DNA from: Salticus scenicus
Taxonomy: Eukaryota > Arthropoda > Arachnida > Araneae > Salticidae
Direction of reading: 5' to 3'
Assembly: GCA_963930645.1 (NCBI GenBank)
Contig: OZ005653.1
Span: forward strand, 110,546,259 to 110,610,258
Length of the DNA stretch: 64,000 nt
Shown here: one piece after another, positions 10,780 to 22,236 of the stretch
How the letters are laid out: the number at the start of each line of letters is the position of its first letter
Numbering within the stretch: position 1 is the first letter of the stretch
Notes under the pieces: model-generated
Told to the model about the DNA's origin: nothing
Databases searched by the model: none
What the model saw: the letters and a program-made list of their open reading frames with translations, nothing else
Position numbers and translations under genes: made by a program

Positions 10780-11702
10780 TTGGGAGTACAAATTAATTCG
10801 GTCCGTTTTTTTTCGTTAAAAAAACATTTTATTTATTATCAAAATGAAAAAACATGTTATTCAAAGTATTGTCCATCGGTAGCCACAACTTTTGTCCACC
10901 TTTCTGGCAATTTTCGGATTCCATCTCTGAAAAATGAGTCCTCTCTGGACGCAAACCATGAATCGAGCCATTCTTGAATTTCTTCGAAAGAAGTGAAGCG
11001 GTGTCCAGCCAAATCGTGATGCATCCGTCGGAACAACCAATAATCAGAAGGAGCAAGGTCTGGCGAATACGGCGGGTGGGGTAGGAACTCCCATTTCAAC
11101 GTTTCCAAGTAATTTTTAACGACAATTGCCACATCGCTTTTCAACGTCGCGCGGTTTCAACTCGTATGGGACCCAATTTCCTTGCTTTTGAACCATTCCC
11201 CTTTTTTTTAAGCGCACGGAAATTGCTTGCTGAGTGACTCCCAACGATCCTGCAAGCTCTTGTTGCGTTTGGCACGGATCTTGATCGAGCAATTCCTCCA
11301 ATTCGGCGTCTTCGAACTTTTTCGGCTGGCCCGGGCGCTCATTGTCTTCGACACTAAAATCACCATTTTTGAAGCGTCGAAACCACTCTCTACATGATTT
11401 ATCAGATGGCGCAGATTCACCATAAACTTCCACAAGCGATCGATGCGCTTCAGCGGCACTTTTCTTCCAATTAAAAAAGAAAATCAAAACTTCCCGCAAA
11501 TGTTGTTTCTTTAGCACAAAACTCGACATATTGAATGCTCAAAAAACCAATGTTGTTGTATAAAACTCGAAGCTTCGTTGAGTGAATATGGTTGGCAAAG
11601 GTCAAAACTTTCTAACAATGCCAAAAACATCTATCATTATTCAGTAAACAAATCAGCCAGAGCCATCTATTGAAAGCGGACCGAATTAATTTGTACTCCC
11701 AA
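10780..11702 (-). mobile_element. Internally deleted mariner (mauritiana-like)
   Basis: Inverted ends begin TTGGGAGTACAAATTAATTC on both sides and are flanked by TA (10778-10779 and 11703-11704). The element is 923 bp, against about 1.3 kb for a full mariner, because the middle of the transposase gene is missing. Near-perfect ends suggest it could still be mobilised in trans. Confidence 0.9.
10857..11529 (-). pseudogene. Mariner transposase, internal deletion
   Basis: The minus strand starts at 11529 with a mauritiana-type N-terminus: an HTH region with EVYGESAPSDKSCREWF and the linker RRFKNGDFSVEDNERPGQPKK, then a second HTH ending at YELKPRDVEKR. Sequence then jumps, in another frame, to the C-terminal third: VAIVVKNYLETL, the YSPDLAPSDYWLF motif holding the third catalytic Asp, and the terminal RKLPERWTKVVATDGQYFE. 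The segment carrying the first two catalytic Asp residues (the GDEKW and HDNA regions of the family) is gone. The junction lies near 11130-11145. The product cannot catalyse transposition, although the N-terminal part could still bind the ends. Confidence 0.9.
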
Positions 11703-11862
11703 TAAGTAAAAAAATGAATTTAATGATTTAATGTTTTTTTTTTATTATTTCATATCAGTTCACGCGCACTTTTTATTTCCTAATTCAAAATTATTAAAAA
11801 AAAAAAATTCGATATCGCTTGTAACGATACTGATTATTGTTAATTTTCTTTTCTTTTTCTTT

Positions 11863-11863
<1 letters not shown>

Positions 11864-11895
<32 letters not shown>
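11864..11895. repeat. (TAA)n microsatellite
   Basis: About ten ATA/TAA triplets are followed within 60 bases by a 20-base poly-T tract (11951-11971). An ORF across this stretch is compositional only. Confidence 0.85.
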
Positions 11896-11896
<1 letters not shown>

Positions 11897-12230
11897 GAAT
11901 TTGATGAAATTCTGGCAAAAGCAGAATTTAGTTTAGGATTGAGGACTATTAGTTTTTTTTTTTTTTTTTTTTTCTTTTCTTTTCTTTTTTCAAATTATAA
12001 CTTCGCTTTCAAATTATTCAATTATATTTTCGATAAATTTTAGATTTCGACAAATGTCCAACTATCGAAATCGACAACTCAAAAATCCCAGATTGAGACT
12101 AATAGGGACTCAGTCCTAAAAATCGCAAAAGGTATCTTTAAAAAGATGCACCAATAAAATAAGGTATTACCTACTTTGATTACACTTTTAATTGCACCAA
12201 TTTTTGGTTAATTTATTGTAACACTTCATA

Positions 12231-12250
12231 CTAGCAAACCTGTGCGAAAT
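12231..12250 (-). mobile_element. Possible Helitron 3' terminus
   Basis: On the minus strand a perfect GTGCGAAA/TTTCGCAC hairpin is followed a few bases later by CTAG and T, the arrangement seen at the better-supported Helitron ends in this window. I could not find the matching TC start to the right, so the element may be truncated or this may be chance. Confidence 0.35.
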
Positions 12251-13171
12251 TTTCGCACTTTATTTCATTTCTTATTTACTTGTAAAATTTGAAACTCATA
12301 AGTATTATACCAATTTTGCCATCTAATAAAAACTTTAACTTAACAGAAGCCAAATTATTATTATACCCAAATGATTATTGTGCAATATTGAAACCAAAAT
12401 TACTCAAAGAAGAGTTTCAAAATAAATTTCATAGGTAATGACCTAGATTTCATACTTCCGCAAGAAGTACAGTTTTAGTATAGGACCCCATGACTCCTTT
12501 TAAAATTTTGTCGCCGTATTTGCGATGACATTTTATTTGTTTGTTTTGGCATAAATTTTTGTTTTAAAAATAACTAATTCCTATTTTAATTACACTTTTT
12601 ATGAATGAGTTTTTTAGTCAATTTTTGATAATTATTCATATTCTGTATATCTTTAAAGTATTGCTGGGTTTAAAATGACGCTTGCAACGATTCTGAAGAA
12701 ACAACTTTTAAAACAACTTTTAAACAACTTCTTATCTGTCTCAAAGCAAATCTCCAAAGAGTATTAATTTTTATTTAATTTTGCGCCGACTTCAAAGATT
12801 ATGAATAACAATATTGTTTATGTTGACTAGCGAAGGAATTTATTTTAAACTTTTAGGCGCAATTTTAAACTTCACTACTTTTCAATTATTTAGTAGTTTA
12901 AAATAATTGCTTTTTGAAGTCGGTTGCATCTAAAAAGAAAGAAAATAAAATTGAAACATTTTTATTATTTATCCGATATAGGATTTCAATAGCTTTATAG
13001 CTTTCACCAACAATCATTTTTCAAAAATTCGTGCTTAAATCCCTTCATTTCTAGGTAGATTCCTTACAGGAAATCTACCTATTGCAATGGTTCTCATGAC
13101 ACGACTTCTGGAAAAATTCTTTATATCTTCACCGATCATGACCCCTAGAACCCAAAACCACCCTCCGTTCA

Positions 13172-13231
<60 letters not shown>

Positions 13232-13378
13232 GAGAGAGAGAGAGGGGTATATATATGTGTGTATAACGCTTTTTCCATGTTAAGTTGTGAACACGATAAC
13301 TGGAGTAATTACCATGTTTCTATTAACTTCGATTCTTGTTTGTTTGTCCAGTACAAATCTTGCAATCGATTTTTAACT
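12251..13378. other. AT-rich stretch with AT/AG microsatellite
   Basis: No gene seen. It contains (AT)n with (AG)n at about 13177-13245. ATTTTGCGCCGACTTCAAAG (about 12778) has an approximate inverted counterpart near 12915 (TTTTTGAAGTCGGTTGC). Confidence 0.4.
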
Positions 13379-14070
13379 AACTTCCTGACTAGCTAGACAT
13401 ATGAAACATTCAGAATAGCTCAAAACACGGTGACAACGCGTTTTTAAAATACTTTTAGCCAACTGTTTCGGTTCCCCGCTGCCTTCGGCAGCGTTTATTA
13501 TATGGTTCAACAATCATGTAACTTCCCGACTAGCTAGACATTTGAAACTTTCAGAATAGCTGAGAAAAAGGTGACAATGCATTTTAAAAATACTTTTAGC
13601 CAATTGTTTCGGTTTCCGCTGCGTACTGCAGCGTTTATCATATTATTAAAAAATCATATAACTAGCTAGACATTTGAAATTCAGAATCGCTGAGAACAAA
13701 GCGACAATACCTTTTTAAAATACTTTTATACAACAGTTTCGGGTCCCCGCTGCCTTCAACAGCATATATTATATGGTTCAACAATCATGTAACTTCCCGA
13801 TTAACTAGACATTTGAAACTTTCAGAATAGCTTAGAACACGGTGACAATGCATTTTTTAATACTTTTAGCCAACTGCTTTGGTTCCCTGCGGCCTTCGGC
13901 AGCGTTTATTATGTGATTCATCAGAAAAATTATTTAACTAACTTCCCGACTAGCTAGACATTTGAATAGCGTTTCAGAATAGCTCAAAACACGGTGACAA
14001 TGTATTTTTTAAATACTTTTAGCCAACTGTTTCGGGTCCACGCTGCCTTCCGTAGCGTTTATATAATTCA
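13379..14070 (+). repeat. ~140-bp tandem repeat, about five units
   Basis: Units start near 13379, 13520, 13660, 13791 and 13941. Each carries CTTCCCGACTAGCTAGACAT, a CACGGTGACAATGC box, CTTTTAGCCAACTG and a palindromic GCTGCCTTCGGCAGCG hairpin. The same unit recurs at about 26651, 26808, 26948 and 28014 inside the composite repeat, so it is a mobile or shared module rather than a local satellite. Confidence 0.8.
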
Positions 14071-14468
14071 ACAGAAAATTAAAAAATATGGTATATAAAA
14101 AGTTCTTTTTATCTTGTAATTATTGTTATTTAAATTTAACCAGCTCGGGATACGTTGTCAGGATAATAAAAATCTCGGTCGAGTTTATAGATGGGGTATC
14201 CAGGTCAAAGGGGGTAGATGCGGGGTAGAAATTTTCATTTGACCATAATTTCTTAAATATTGAAAATAGGAAAAATTCGTATCAGGCGAATTACCGCTTC
14301 AGCCGAAAGAACAATTTTTGTATTTAAACTTTTTCGATAGCTTCAATTGCTTAAAAGTTACAAGTTAAAAAGTGATGTTTCGTCATTTGTGATGAAGCCG
14401 ACATTTTCTATAGCTTTGATTTCTTAAATTTATAATCTGATGCTTACGTCACGTGCAAACAATAATAA
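14071..14468. other. Non-coding spacer
   Basis: Moderately AT-rich, with a GGGGTA-rich patch near 14190-14230. No ORF, terminal repeat or known motif was recognised. Confidence 0.35.
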
Positions 14469-17400
14469 CTAGTTGGCATAAGTGGACTCTGCTCAGTTCC
14501 CCATCATATATATATATATATATTCATAAATTTGTAGAACATGACATTCTCTTAACATAGTTATCATGGTAAGAGAAATGAATTTGAAAAAATGCTTGAC
14601 ACAGTGACAGAATGAAATCCCCGCCTAATTGGCTATCCACCGTTAACTTCGATATATTTATCTTATTCTAATCTATTAATTTATTTTATTAGGGTAAATT
14701 TCGTAGTTTAGTTTTCATGCTACTATTTACAGTGCAACAATCCTCAAAATGCATGTTTACATGGAAATTTTTCAATTTTGTTATGTTGATAAAATCTTAA
14801 ATAACGAATAGCTTATGAAATTTTCCTATTAGAATATTTGTAATCAGTCATGTTCATACAACTATCATAAATGTTATTTTGAAGTTGTCTGATATATTTA
14901 TGATCCTGAAAATGGCCGTTTATGCTCAATTTTGTATTCTTCTGTCATTTTAAGAATCGTAAATTCCAAATAACTTACGAATTTCTTAAATTAGAAAATC
15001 CATACTCTATGGTATTCATGTCGGTATCCTAAATAATATTTTAAAAGTGGTCTGACACCTTTACCATGAAAATATCCCTCAAGATTGAAGCTTGTGTGAA
15101 ATTTTGCCCTATTCTGCCATGTTAAGGAATTCGTAATTTTCAAATAACTTAGGAAATTTTTATATTGGAAAATTCATTGTCAGTCATATTCATGCGAGTA
15201 TACAAAATAATATTTCAAAAGTAGTCTGACATCTTTACAATGAAAATATCTCTCAAAATTGACCTTTAGGTGAAATTTGCCTTATACTGCCATGTTAAGA
15301 AATTCGTAAATTTCCAATAACTTGCGAAATTTTCAAAGTAGCATATTTATAGTCAATGATGTTCATTCCGGCATCGAAACTGTAATTTAAAACTGGTCTG
15401 ACATTTTTATAGTAAAAAGCTTCCATTTAATGCACGTTTAAGTGAAATTTTGTCCTATTCTCCAACGTTACAAAAATCGTAAATTTTTTATAACTTACGA
15501 AGTTTTTTAATTCGAATGTTGTAAATGAATAGGGTTCTGGCCAGTGTCAAAAGTAACATTTTAAAACTTGTCTGACCTCTCTGCGATCATTTGTTCGTGA
15601 GATATCGTGTAAAAAGTCTAACAAACTAACAGACATCCTACAGACGAACACCATACAAATTTTGTCATTTTTTGATTCCTCACGCCTAAAAACGTGTAAA
15701 AAAGGTTAAAAAGTCGAGGTCGAAAATTTTCACGATTACCTGAGTTCCCCATGCCTATAGTATGATGGGCAAAAAATAAAAAGATCACTCAAAATATAAA
15801 ACTCATGTTAACCGCTTTAATTAATCATTTAAAAATATGAAATTAAAACAACACGTTAGTTTTAATACGAATATTCTTTGTGGTGAATAATTTAGAAAGC
15901 CGGTTTTGGCAAGAATTTAAAAATTACGATTGAAATTGAGAGTAATACGTTACAACTTCCTTTAACTTTTTAGTTCCCCATCATATTATAGGTATGGGGT
16001 GTTGAAAATTATCACAATTATCTGCCCAATATATTTCACAGACATGCCTATAAAAAACCGCTCGCACCTGCATCATGTATATGTATTTTCTTTAGTAGTT
16101 GTCATGTAGACTTTTAAATATTCGGAGTGTTTTAGTAGCTCCGTAAAAACAAATTTATTTTTATGTTCTTTTTCTTTTCTTAATGCTTTTATTAAATATT
16201 TAAGACACAAAGTCATCACGTAATTGAGTATGCTGAATAAATCAATTAATGGATAATTTCTTTATAGAAGAGTTTATAATTCAGCTGTCTAACCTAACAA
16301 AACAAGAATAGAATGAACAGATGCTAAATTTGATGAATACAGGTAAGAAGATTTTCTTAATTATAATTACCTGTAAAATAATTCTACATAAATATATATA
16401 TAATTATAATAGATATGTGTGACTTCTGCGTAAATATAAAATAACATTCTGTGCTATTGAGGCATTTAAAATAACATGGGGAACTTAGGTAATCGTGAAA
16501 ATTTTCATCCTCGTTTTTTTTTTACTTTTTTACACGTTTTGAGGTGTGAGGAATCCGAAAATGACAAAATTTGTATGGTGTCTGTTAGTCTGTTAGTCCG
16601 TTAGTCCGTTAGTTTGTTATTCTGTGTACACGATATCTCAAGAACAAATTGTCTCAGAGAGGTCAGATCAGTTTTAAGATATTACTTTCGACACTGGCAA
16701 GAAACCTATTCATTTGCAACATTCGAATTTAAAAACTTCGTAAGTTATTAGAAATTTACGATTTTCTTAACATGGGAGAATAGGACAAAAATTCACTTAA
16801 ACGTGCATTAAATGGAAACATTTTTCTGTAAAAATATCAAACCAGTTTTAAAATATCAGTTTAGATGCCGGAAGGAACATCAGTGACTATAAATATGGTA
16901 CTTTGAAAATTTCGCAAGTTTATTGGAAATTTACGAATTTTTTAACATGGCAGTATAGGGCAAAATTTCACATAAACGTCAATTTTGAGAGATATTTTCA
17001 TCGTAACCATGTCAGTCTACTTTTGAAATATTATTTAGGACACTGGCATGAATATTAATGACTATGAATTTTCCAATATAAAAATTCCATAAGTTATTGG
17101 AAATTTACGAATTTCTTAACATGGCAGAATAGAGCAAAATTTCACATAAACGTCAATCTTGAGGGATATTTTCATCCTGAAGATTTTAAAGCACTTTCGA
17201 AATATTATTTAGGATACTGGCATGAATATCATAGACTATGATTTTTCCAATTAAAAAATTTCCTAAGTTATTTGAAGTTTACGATTTACTTAACATGTCA
17301 GAATAAGGCAAAATTGAGCATAAACTTCAATTTTGAGGATCATAAATGCATTAGACAACTTCAAAATAACATTTATGATATTTGTTTGAACATGATTGAA

Positions 17401-17759
17401 CACAAATATTCTAATAGGAAAATTTCGTAAATTATTCGTAATTTTTGATTTTATCAACATAGCGAAATTGCAAATTTTTCATATAAATATGAATTTTGAA
17501 GATTATTGCATTGGAAATAGTAGCATGAAAACTAAAGAACGGAACTGACCCTGATAAAATTAAAATTATAGATTAGAATAAGATAAATATATCGAAGTGA
17601 ACGGAGGATAGCCTATTAGGCGGGAATTCGTTCTGTCACTGTATCAAGCTTTGGTCAAATTCATTTTTTTTTAACATGATTATAATATGTCTCGCACTAG
17701 AAATTTATGAGAACATAAATATGGTGGGGAACTGAGCATAGTCCACCTATGCCAACTAG
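14469..17759. repeat. 3.3-kb fold-back element with repeat-built arms
   Basis: The left arm (14469-15752) and right arm (16475-17759) are inverted copies of almost equal length. They begin CTAGTTGGCATA and its complement, and contain mirrored boxes such as GCTCAGTTCCCCA and GATATATTTATCTTATTCTA. Within each arm a ~170-bp unit (TGCCATGTTAAG..AATTCGTAAATTT... TCTGACATCTTTAC) is repeated about five times. The inner ends carry CAGACA-type tracts and a CGATATCTCAAGAAC/GAGATATCGTGT motif. The ~720-bp centre includes a shorter AGTTCCCCATCATAT fragment near 15972. The arms have drifted by substitutions. No ORF of note is present. Confidence 0.75.
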
Positions 17760-17786
17760 GTATCTTGTGGAAACAAGATACCTAGT
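17757..17786. other. 30-bp near-perfect palindrome
   Basis: CTAGGTATCTTGT and ACAAGATACCTAG are separated by GGAA, immediately outside the right arm of the large fold-back. It could be the terminus of a further element. Confidence 0.6.
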
Positions 17787-18306
17787 CTATGAAGAGATAT
17801 AAGGTTTTCGCGTGGGAAGAAAATATAATGACACCAAAGCTACCATTCTCCATTACCAACCTCGCCAAATTTTGTCGTCAAATTTCTTCGCCAAGTCAAA
17901 AATTTCATCGTTAATTAAGGAATTTTTCGCCAAAACAGATATTTCATTGCTAAGTCACAAGTTTTGTCACCAAAATCTCGCCAAATCATACAATTTAGTA
18001 AATTCGTAACAATTAACATTGAAATTTAATGGTGCCGAAATGGTCCGATGTTAACTAATGTTAATGTTAATGTTCCAGCTTTTGTTACAGCTTATTTTCA
18101 GGTTCACTTTACAATTTTTATTCAATCGACAATAAGAATCACAAAAGCACAATACAATACTTTCAATAATTGAATAAAAATCACAATGAAATAACTATCC
18201 AAAAACTGCTGCAACTTAACTGTATTTCATTTGACTATAGCAACGCCAGGCTCACCAGTGCTTGACCATAGTAAGGTCAGAAGTGGATTTTCACGTTTCT
18301 ATTATT
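17787..18306. other. Non-coding spacer
   Basis: A 65-residue ORF (17812-18009) has no recognisable domain and lies in sequence with CGCCAA(A/G) repeats. A short TTAATGTTAATGTTAATG run lies at about 18052-18074. No gene is supported. Confidence 0.35.
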
Positions 18307-19345
18307 ACTTTCTCTTACCCATAGGGTCAAGAAAGTCCTGTTTTAGGGTCAAATTTTCGAACGTGAGTTTTTGTTATACTTACATATTCTGAGGTCCCCT
18401 AAATACGAAAATCATGTTTTTAGCAAATGGTCTGTGTGTCTGTCTGTCTGTCTGTGTGGATGCCTGCGTGTCTGTTATCAGTCTGTGTGTCTGTTATCTC
18501 AACAACAAATAGTAGGAGAAATTCCAAACTCAGTATTCTAAATGTGTATCATATAGGGATGCTACAGTAAGCATTTCGTTGAAATGAAGCAAATGGTTCG
18601 TGTACAGGGACACTCAAAAGTATTCAAATACATTACGTCTATGGGGGAAATTGCAGGTAAGCAGAGTTTAACATCTATAGACTGCAGTAAAGAAAATGGA
18701 ACGAATATATATTTTGTGTAATAGAGATAGTCAACTGGAAAAGAAATATTGTGTATGTAGGAGCCTCGCCTGCCCCCTAGGGGGGGATTCCCCCCTCGAG
18801 GGGAGTAAATTTTCATGATGGGTATCTTTCAAAAGAGCTCGCCAATACCTTTAAAAAGAATGGTTGAACCATCGATCTGCGATAATTTTAAATAAAGTTA
18901 TAGATTTTGTTTTTTCATTTTTAACATTTTTTTTTTTTTTTTTTTTTAAGTAATATGGAGTATAAATTCAACTTTTTTTCAGATATTTAGTGTTATACTA
19001 CTTCTCTAATATGGAAATCGTCTGTATTTTCATAAAAGATAATTTTTTTAAATAATAATTTTAATAAATTATTTTTAAAAAACAGAATTATTTTTTTAAT
19101 AACCGAATTAAATTCTATATAAATGTAGGTGCATTAATGAAGCGGGGGTTGAGGGGGGCGGTAGCCCCCTCACACAGAACTAATTATCATATAAAACTCT
19201 TCCGAAGCCTAATTTGAATTGTTTAACATAGGTTTACATAACAGTACTCGTTATCTTACCTCTTAATCTACAACCTGTATTTATAGTGTTAAATTTTAGG
19301 GTAAGAGAAAAATTCGTGTGAGTGACACACCAGATTATTTTTATT
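18307..19345 (-). repeat. ~1-kb TIR-like element, copy 1 (inverted)
   Basis: The outer end begins ACTTTCTCTTACCC (18307-18320) and the inner end carries GGGTAAGAGAAA (19299-19310) followed by GTGTGAGTGACACACCAG. Inside are TCTGTCTG repeats (about 18431-18500), the GTACAGGGACACTC box (18602) and two GC-rich palindromic patches (18775-18805, 19142-19175). It is inverted relative to 21243-22236 and 30735-31862. No transposase is present and the superfamily is unknown. Confidence 0.7.
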
Positions 19346-21242
19346 TTTATTTCAAAATGCAATAGCGACCAAAAGTTTTCTTTTTCATCGAATAAGAAAG
19401 ACACCGAATTTCGGAACATTTTTAAGATATCTTAACGATAACTTTTTCTCAAAATGTCAAAAAATTTCAGAAATTTCAATATTATTATTCTCTTCATAAA
19501 TCTCTCTCTACATATCTAATACCAAAACAAGTTTAAGTAAACGTTCTTTAAGGTTTGCACAAAGATTGAATATTATATAAAAGTACCTTGATACACAATT
19601 GCATAAAAAATCTTATAAATGTCGAAAAACTAAGTATTTTAAGATTGCATTTAACGCAAAATTAGATAAAATTTTTAATATCAATTAAACAAGGAAAAAA
19701 AAGAAAGTAATGTTACATATTTATGGGTACAACTTTATTGCAGGGTGTATGTAACATTTTTACCACTACTTTTATAGCATTATTTTACAATACTTAACTA
19801 CAATTAAAAAAGACGAGATTTACTGTTTGTAAATGACGCTGTCAGCATATTTTACAAATTGTAATAACATGGCACCTATAAACTTTTTTAAAGTGTTGTA
19901 CAAAATTTTAATACAATCAGAAAATATCCCAATATAGCAATGCAGCGAGCAGAAAAATGAATATATCATGTGATAATGAAAATCAAAAGCCGCTGATCGT
20001 AACTTCCTTCTTTTGTGAATTGTGTTTATTTATTAAATAAAGAAATGTTTTTCGTGAATCGTGTCAGAAATCGTTTTGTGTGTGTTAATGTTGTTCCTAG
20101 GTTTTAGCCGTCTTTTAAATCAAGGTGAATTTATTTAAGAGATAGAGGAATATTTTATTCTCGATTTAATTTTACATTTCAACATGGGTTTTAGTATCAA
20201 AGTAGGAGTGATGTTGAAGGTTAGGTTTCTGCTAGATCCAAAGGAATTATGCGATAATGCAATAGCGACATATGAAGAAATTAAGAGATTTTATTTGTTC
20301 GTACACAACGTTTTAAAGCTCGATAGGAATTCAGTGGAACTCACTGCCAGTGAAATTTCAGTTGTTATTGCATACAAATTAGAGCTAATTAAAACTCGTG
20401 CCTTGATTCCAGTTGTTTCTGGAAATGAATTTATCAAGTTTTAGGAAATTTCGTAATGAATATCAAATAGATTTTTATTTTTAACTAAAATAAAATAACT
20501 GTTTACATTTTGTTTGATACTCTCACTCTTCTAAAAAAAAAAGAAACGGTTTATATAAAAGTAAAAAGTTCTTTAAAATGTATTTTAAAATGATCAATTG
20601 ATCTGAAGAATTATTTTCCTAGAAACATTTAGAATCGTGGCAGGATTTCAAATTAGCATTAATTTATATGCAATAACAGCAGACATTTTGCCGATTCTGG
20701 GTTCCACTTCATTGCATGTGTGTATTTATTAAGTAAAGAAGTATTTCATTACTTAATAAATACATACTCTGTAAAAAATGACAGTACATTTACAGCAGAA
20801 TGGGCTGGCACTATTTTCAACATTCTGCTGTTAAATTGGGTAATTTACTGCAGAAACATCTGTAAATAGACACTTTTTTACAGATGTTTTTGTTGTAAAT
20901 TATTTGATTTTAATATCAGAATATGCTGGTACACATTTTACCAGCACGTTCTCCTGCAAAAGTACTGTTATTTTCTACAGTGAACATTTCGTTTGAGGGC
21001 AACAATTCATGATCAGCAGCTTCTGATTTTCATTATCACGCGATTTGTTCTTTTCTCTGATTTTCTCCTTGCTGCATTGGAACCTCGATATTATTCTGAT
21101 ATATTAAATTTTTGCACCACACTTAAGTGAAAATCCTCCGCGCAAGGTATTACAGTTCGTAAAATAATTTCATAATACTTTTGGAAATCAATTATCTTCA
21201 TCTTATTTAATTGTTGATAAGCATTATAAAATAATACTATTG
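19346..21242. other. Spacer between inverted ~1-kb elements
   Basis: About 1.9 kb of AT-rich DNA separates two inverted copies of the same element. It holds one small ORF at 20184-20444 (86 residues, no recognised domain, weak support) and a MITE at 20767-20982. Nothing else was recognised. Confidence 0.4.
20767..20982. mobile_element. ~216-bp MITE
   Basis: The ends are inverted: ACTCTGTAAAAAATGACAGT on the left, and the complement of TCACTGTAGAAAATAACAGT on the right. Internal mirrored words (ACAGATGTTTTTG and AAACATCTGTAAA; TGCTGGTA and TACCAGCA) make a long hairpin. No ORF. Confidence 0.65.
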
Positions 21243-22236
21243 AAATAATCTGGTGTGTCACTCACACGACTTTCTCTTACCCTGAAATTTAATACTATAA
21301 ATACAGGTTGCAGACTAATAAGTAAGATAACGAGTACTGTTATGTAAACCTATGTTAAACAATTCATATTAGGCTTCTGAAGAGTTTTATATGATAATTA
21401 GTTCTGTGTGAGGGGGGCTACCGCCCCCCTCAACCCCCCGTTTCATTAATGCACCTACAATTATATAGAATTTTATTTGGTTATTAAAAAATAAATTATT
21501 AAAATTATTATTTAAAAAAATTGTCTTTTATGATAAGGCAGACGATTTCCATATTAGAGAAGTAGTATAACACCAAATATCCAAAAAAGTCCACTTTATT
21601 CTCAATAAAAAAAAATAAATAAAAATAAAAAAAAAAGTACGATTTTTTTTTTTTTTGTTAAAAGTAAAAAAAATCGATAAAATTATCGCAGATCGATGGT
21701 TTAACCATTCGTTTTAAAAGTATTGGCGAGCTCTTTTGAAAGATACCCATCATGAAAATTTACTCCCCTCGAGGGGGGACTTCCCCCCCAGGGGGGAGGC
21801 GAGGCTCCTACATACACAAAAAATTTTTTTCCCAGTTAACTGTCTCTATAACAAAAAATATATATTTGTTTCATTTGGTTTAGTGCAGTCTATAGACGTT
21901 AAACTCTATTTTCCTGCAATTTCCCCCATAGACGTAATGTATTACAATTCTCTTGATTGTCCCTGTACACGAATCATTTGCTTGATCTTAACGAAAAGCT
22001 TACTGTAGCATCCCTATATGATACACATGTAGAATACCAAGTTTGAACTTTCTGCCATAATTTGTTTTTGAGATATGCTGATAACAGACAGACACACACA
22101 CAGACACACAGACCATTTGCTAAAAACATGATTTTCGTATTCAGGGGACCTCAAAACGTGTAAATATAACAAAATCTCGCGTTCGAAAATTTGACCCAAA
22201 AACAATACTTTCTCTACCTTATGAGTAAGAGAAAGT
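21243..22236 (+). repeat. ~1-kb TIR-like element, copy 2
   Basis: Starts AATCTGGTGTGTCACTCACA then ACTTTCTCTTACCC, and ends GAGTAAGAGAAAGT. It carries the same internal modules as copy 1 in the opposite orientation: the GGGGGGCTACCGCCCCCC palindrome (21413-21432), the CTCGAGGGGGGACTTCCCCC patch (21768-21792), GTCCCTGTACAC (21959) and CAGACAGACACACA (22085-22100). An ORF from 21736 and one from 22292 on the minus strand run through these modules but have no recognisable domains and are not called. Confidence 0.7.

Larger units (their letters stand above)
10713..12119. repeat. Fold-back repeat interrupted by mariner
   Basis: The left end (10713-10743, TTAGGTCTGAGGGCCTATTA...) is repeated in inverted form at 12090-12119. 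Just inside, GTGAAATAATATGAAATAAA on the left is mirrored by a related inverted stretch around 11735-11765. The mariner at 10780-11702 lies between, so an older non-autonomous inverted-repeat element appears to have been the target. A further degenerate copy of the end motif occurs near 11931-11950. Confidence 0.5.

Noticed and set aside
20184..20444. 86-residue ORF between inverted ~1-kb elements
   Set aside because: No recognisable domain, single short frame, no promoter or splice evidence. Kept only as part of the spacer description.
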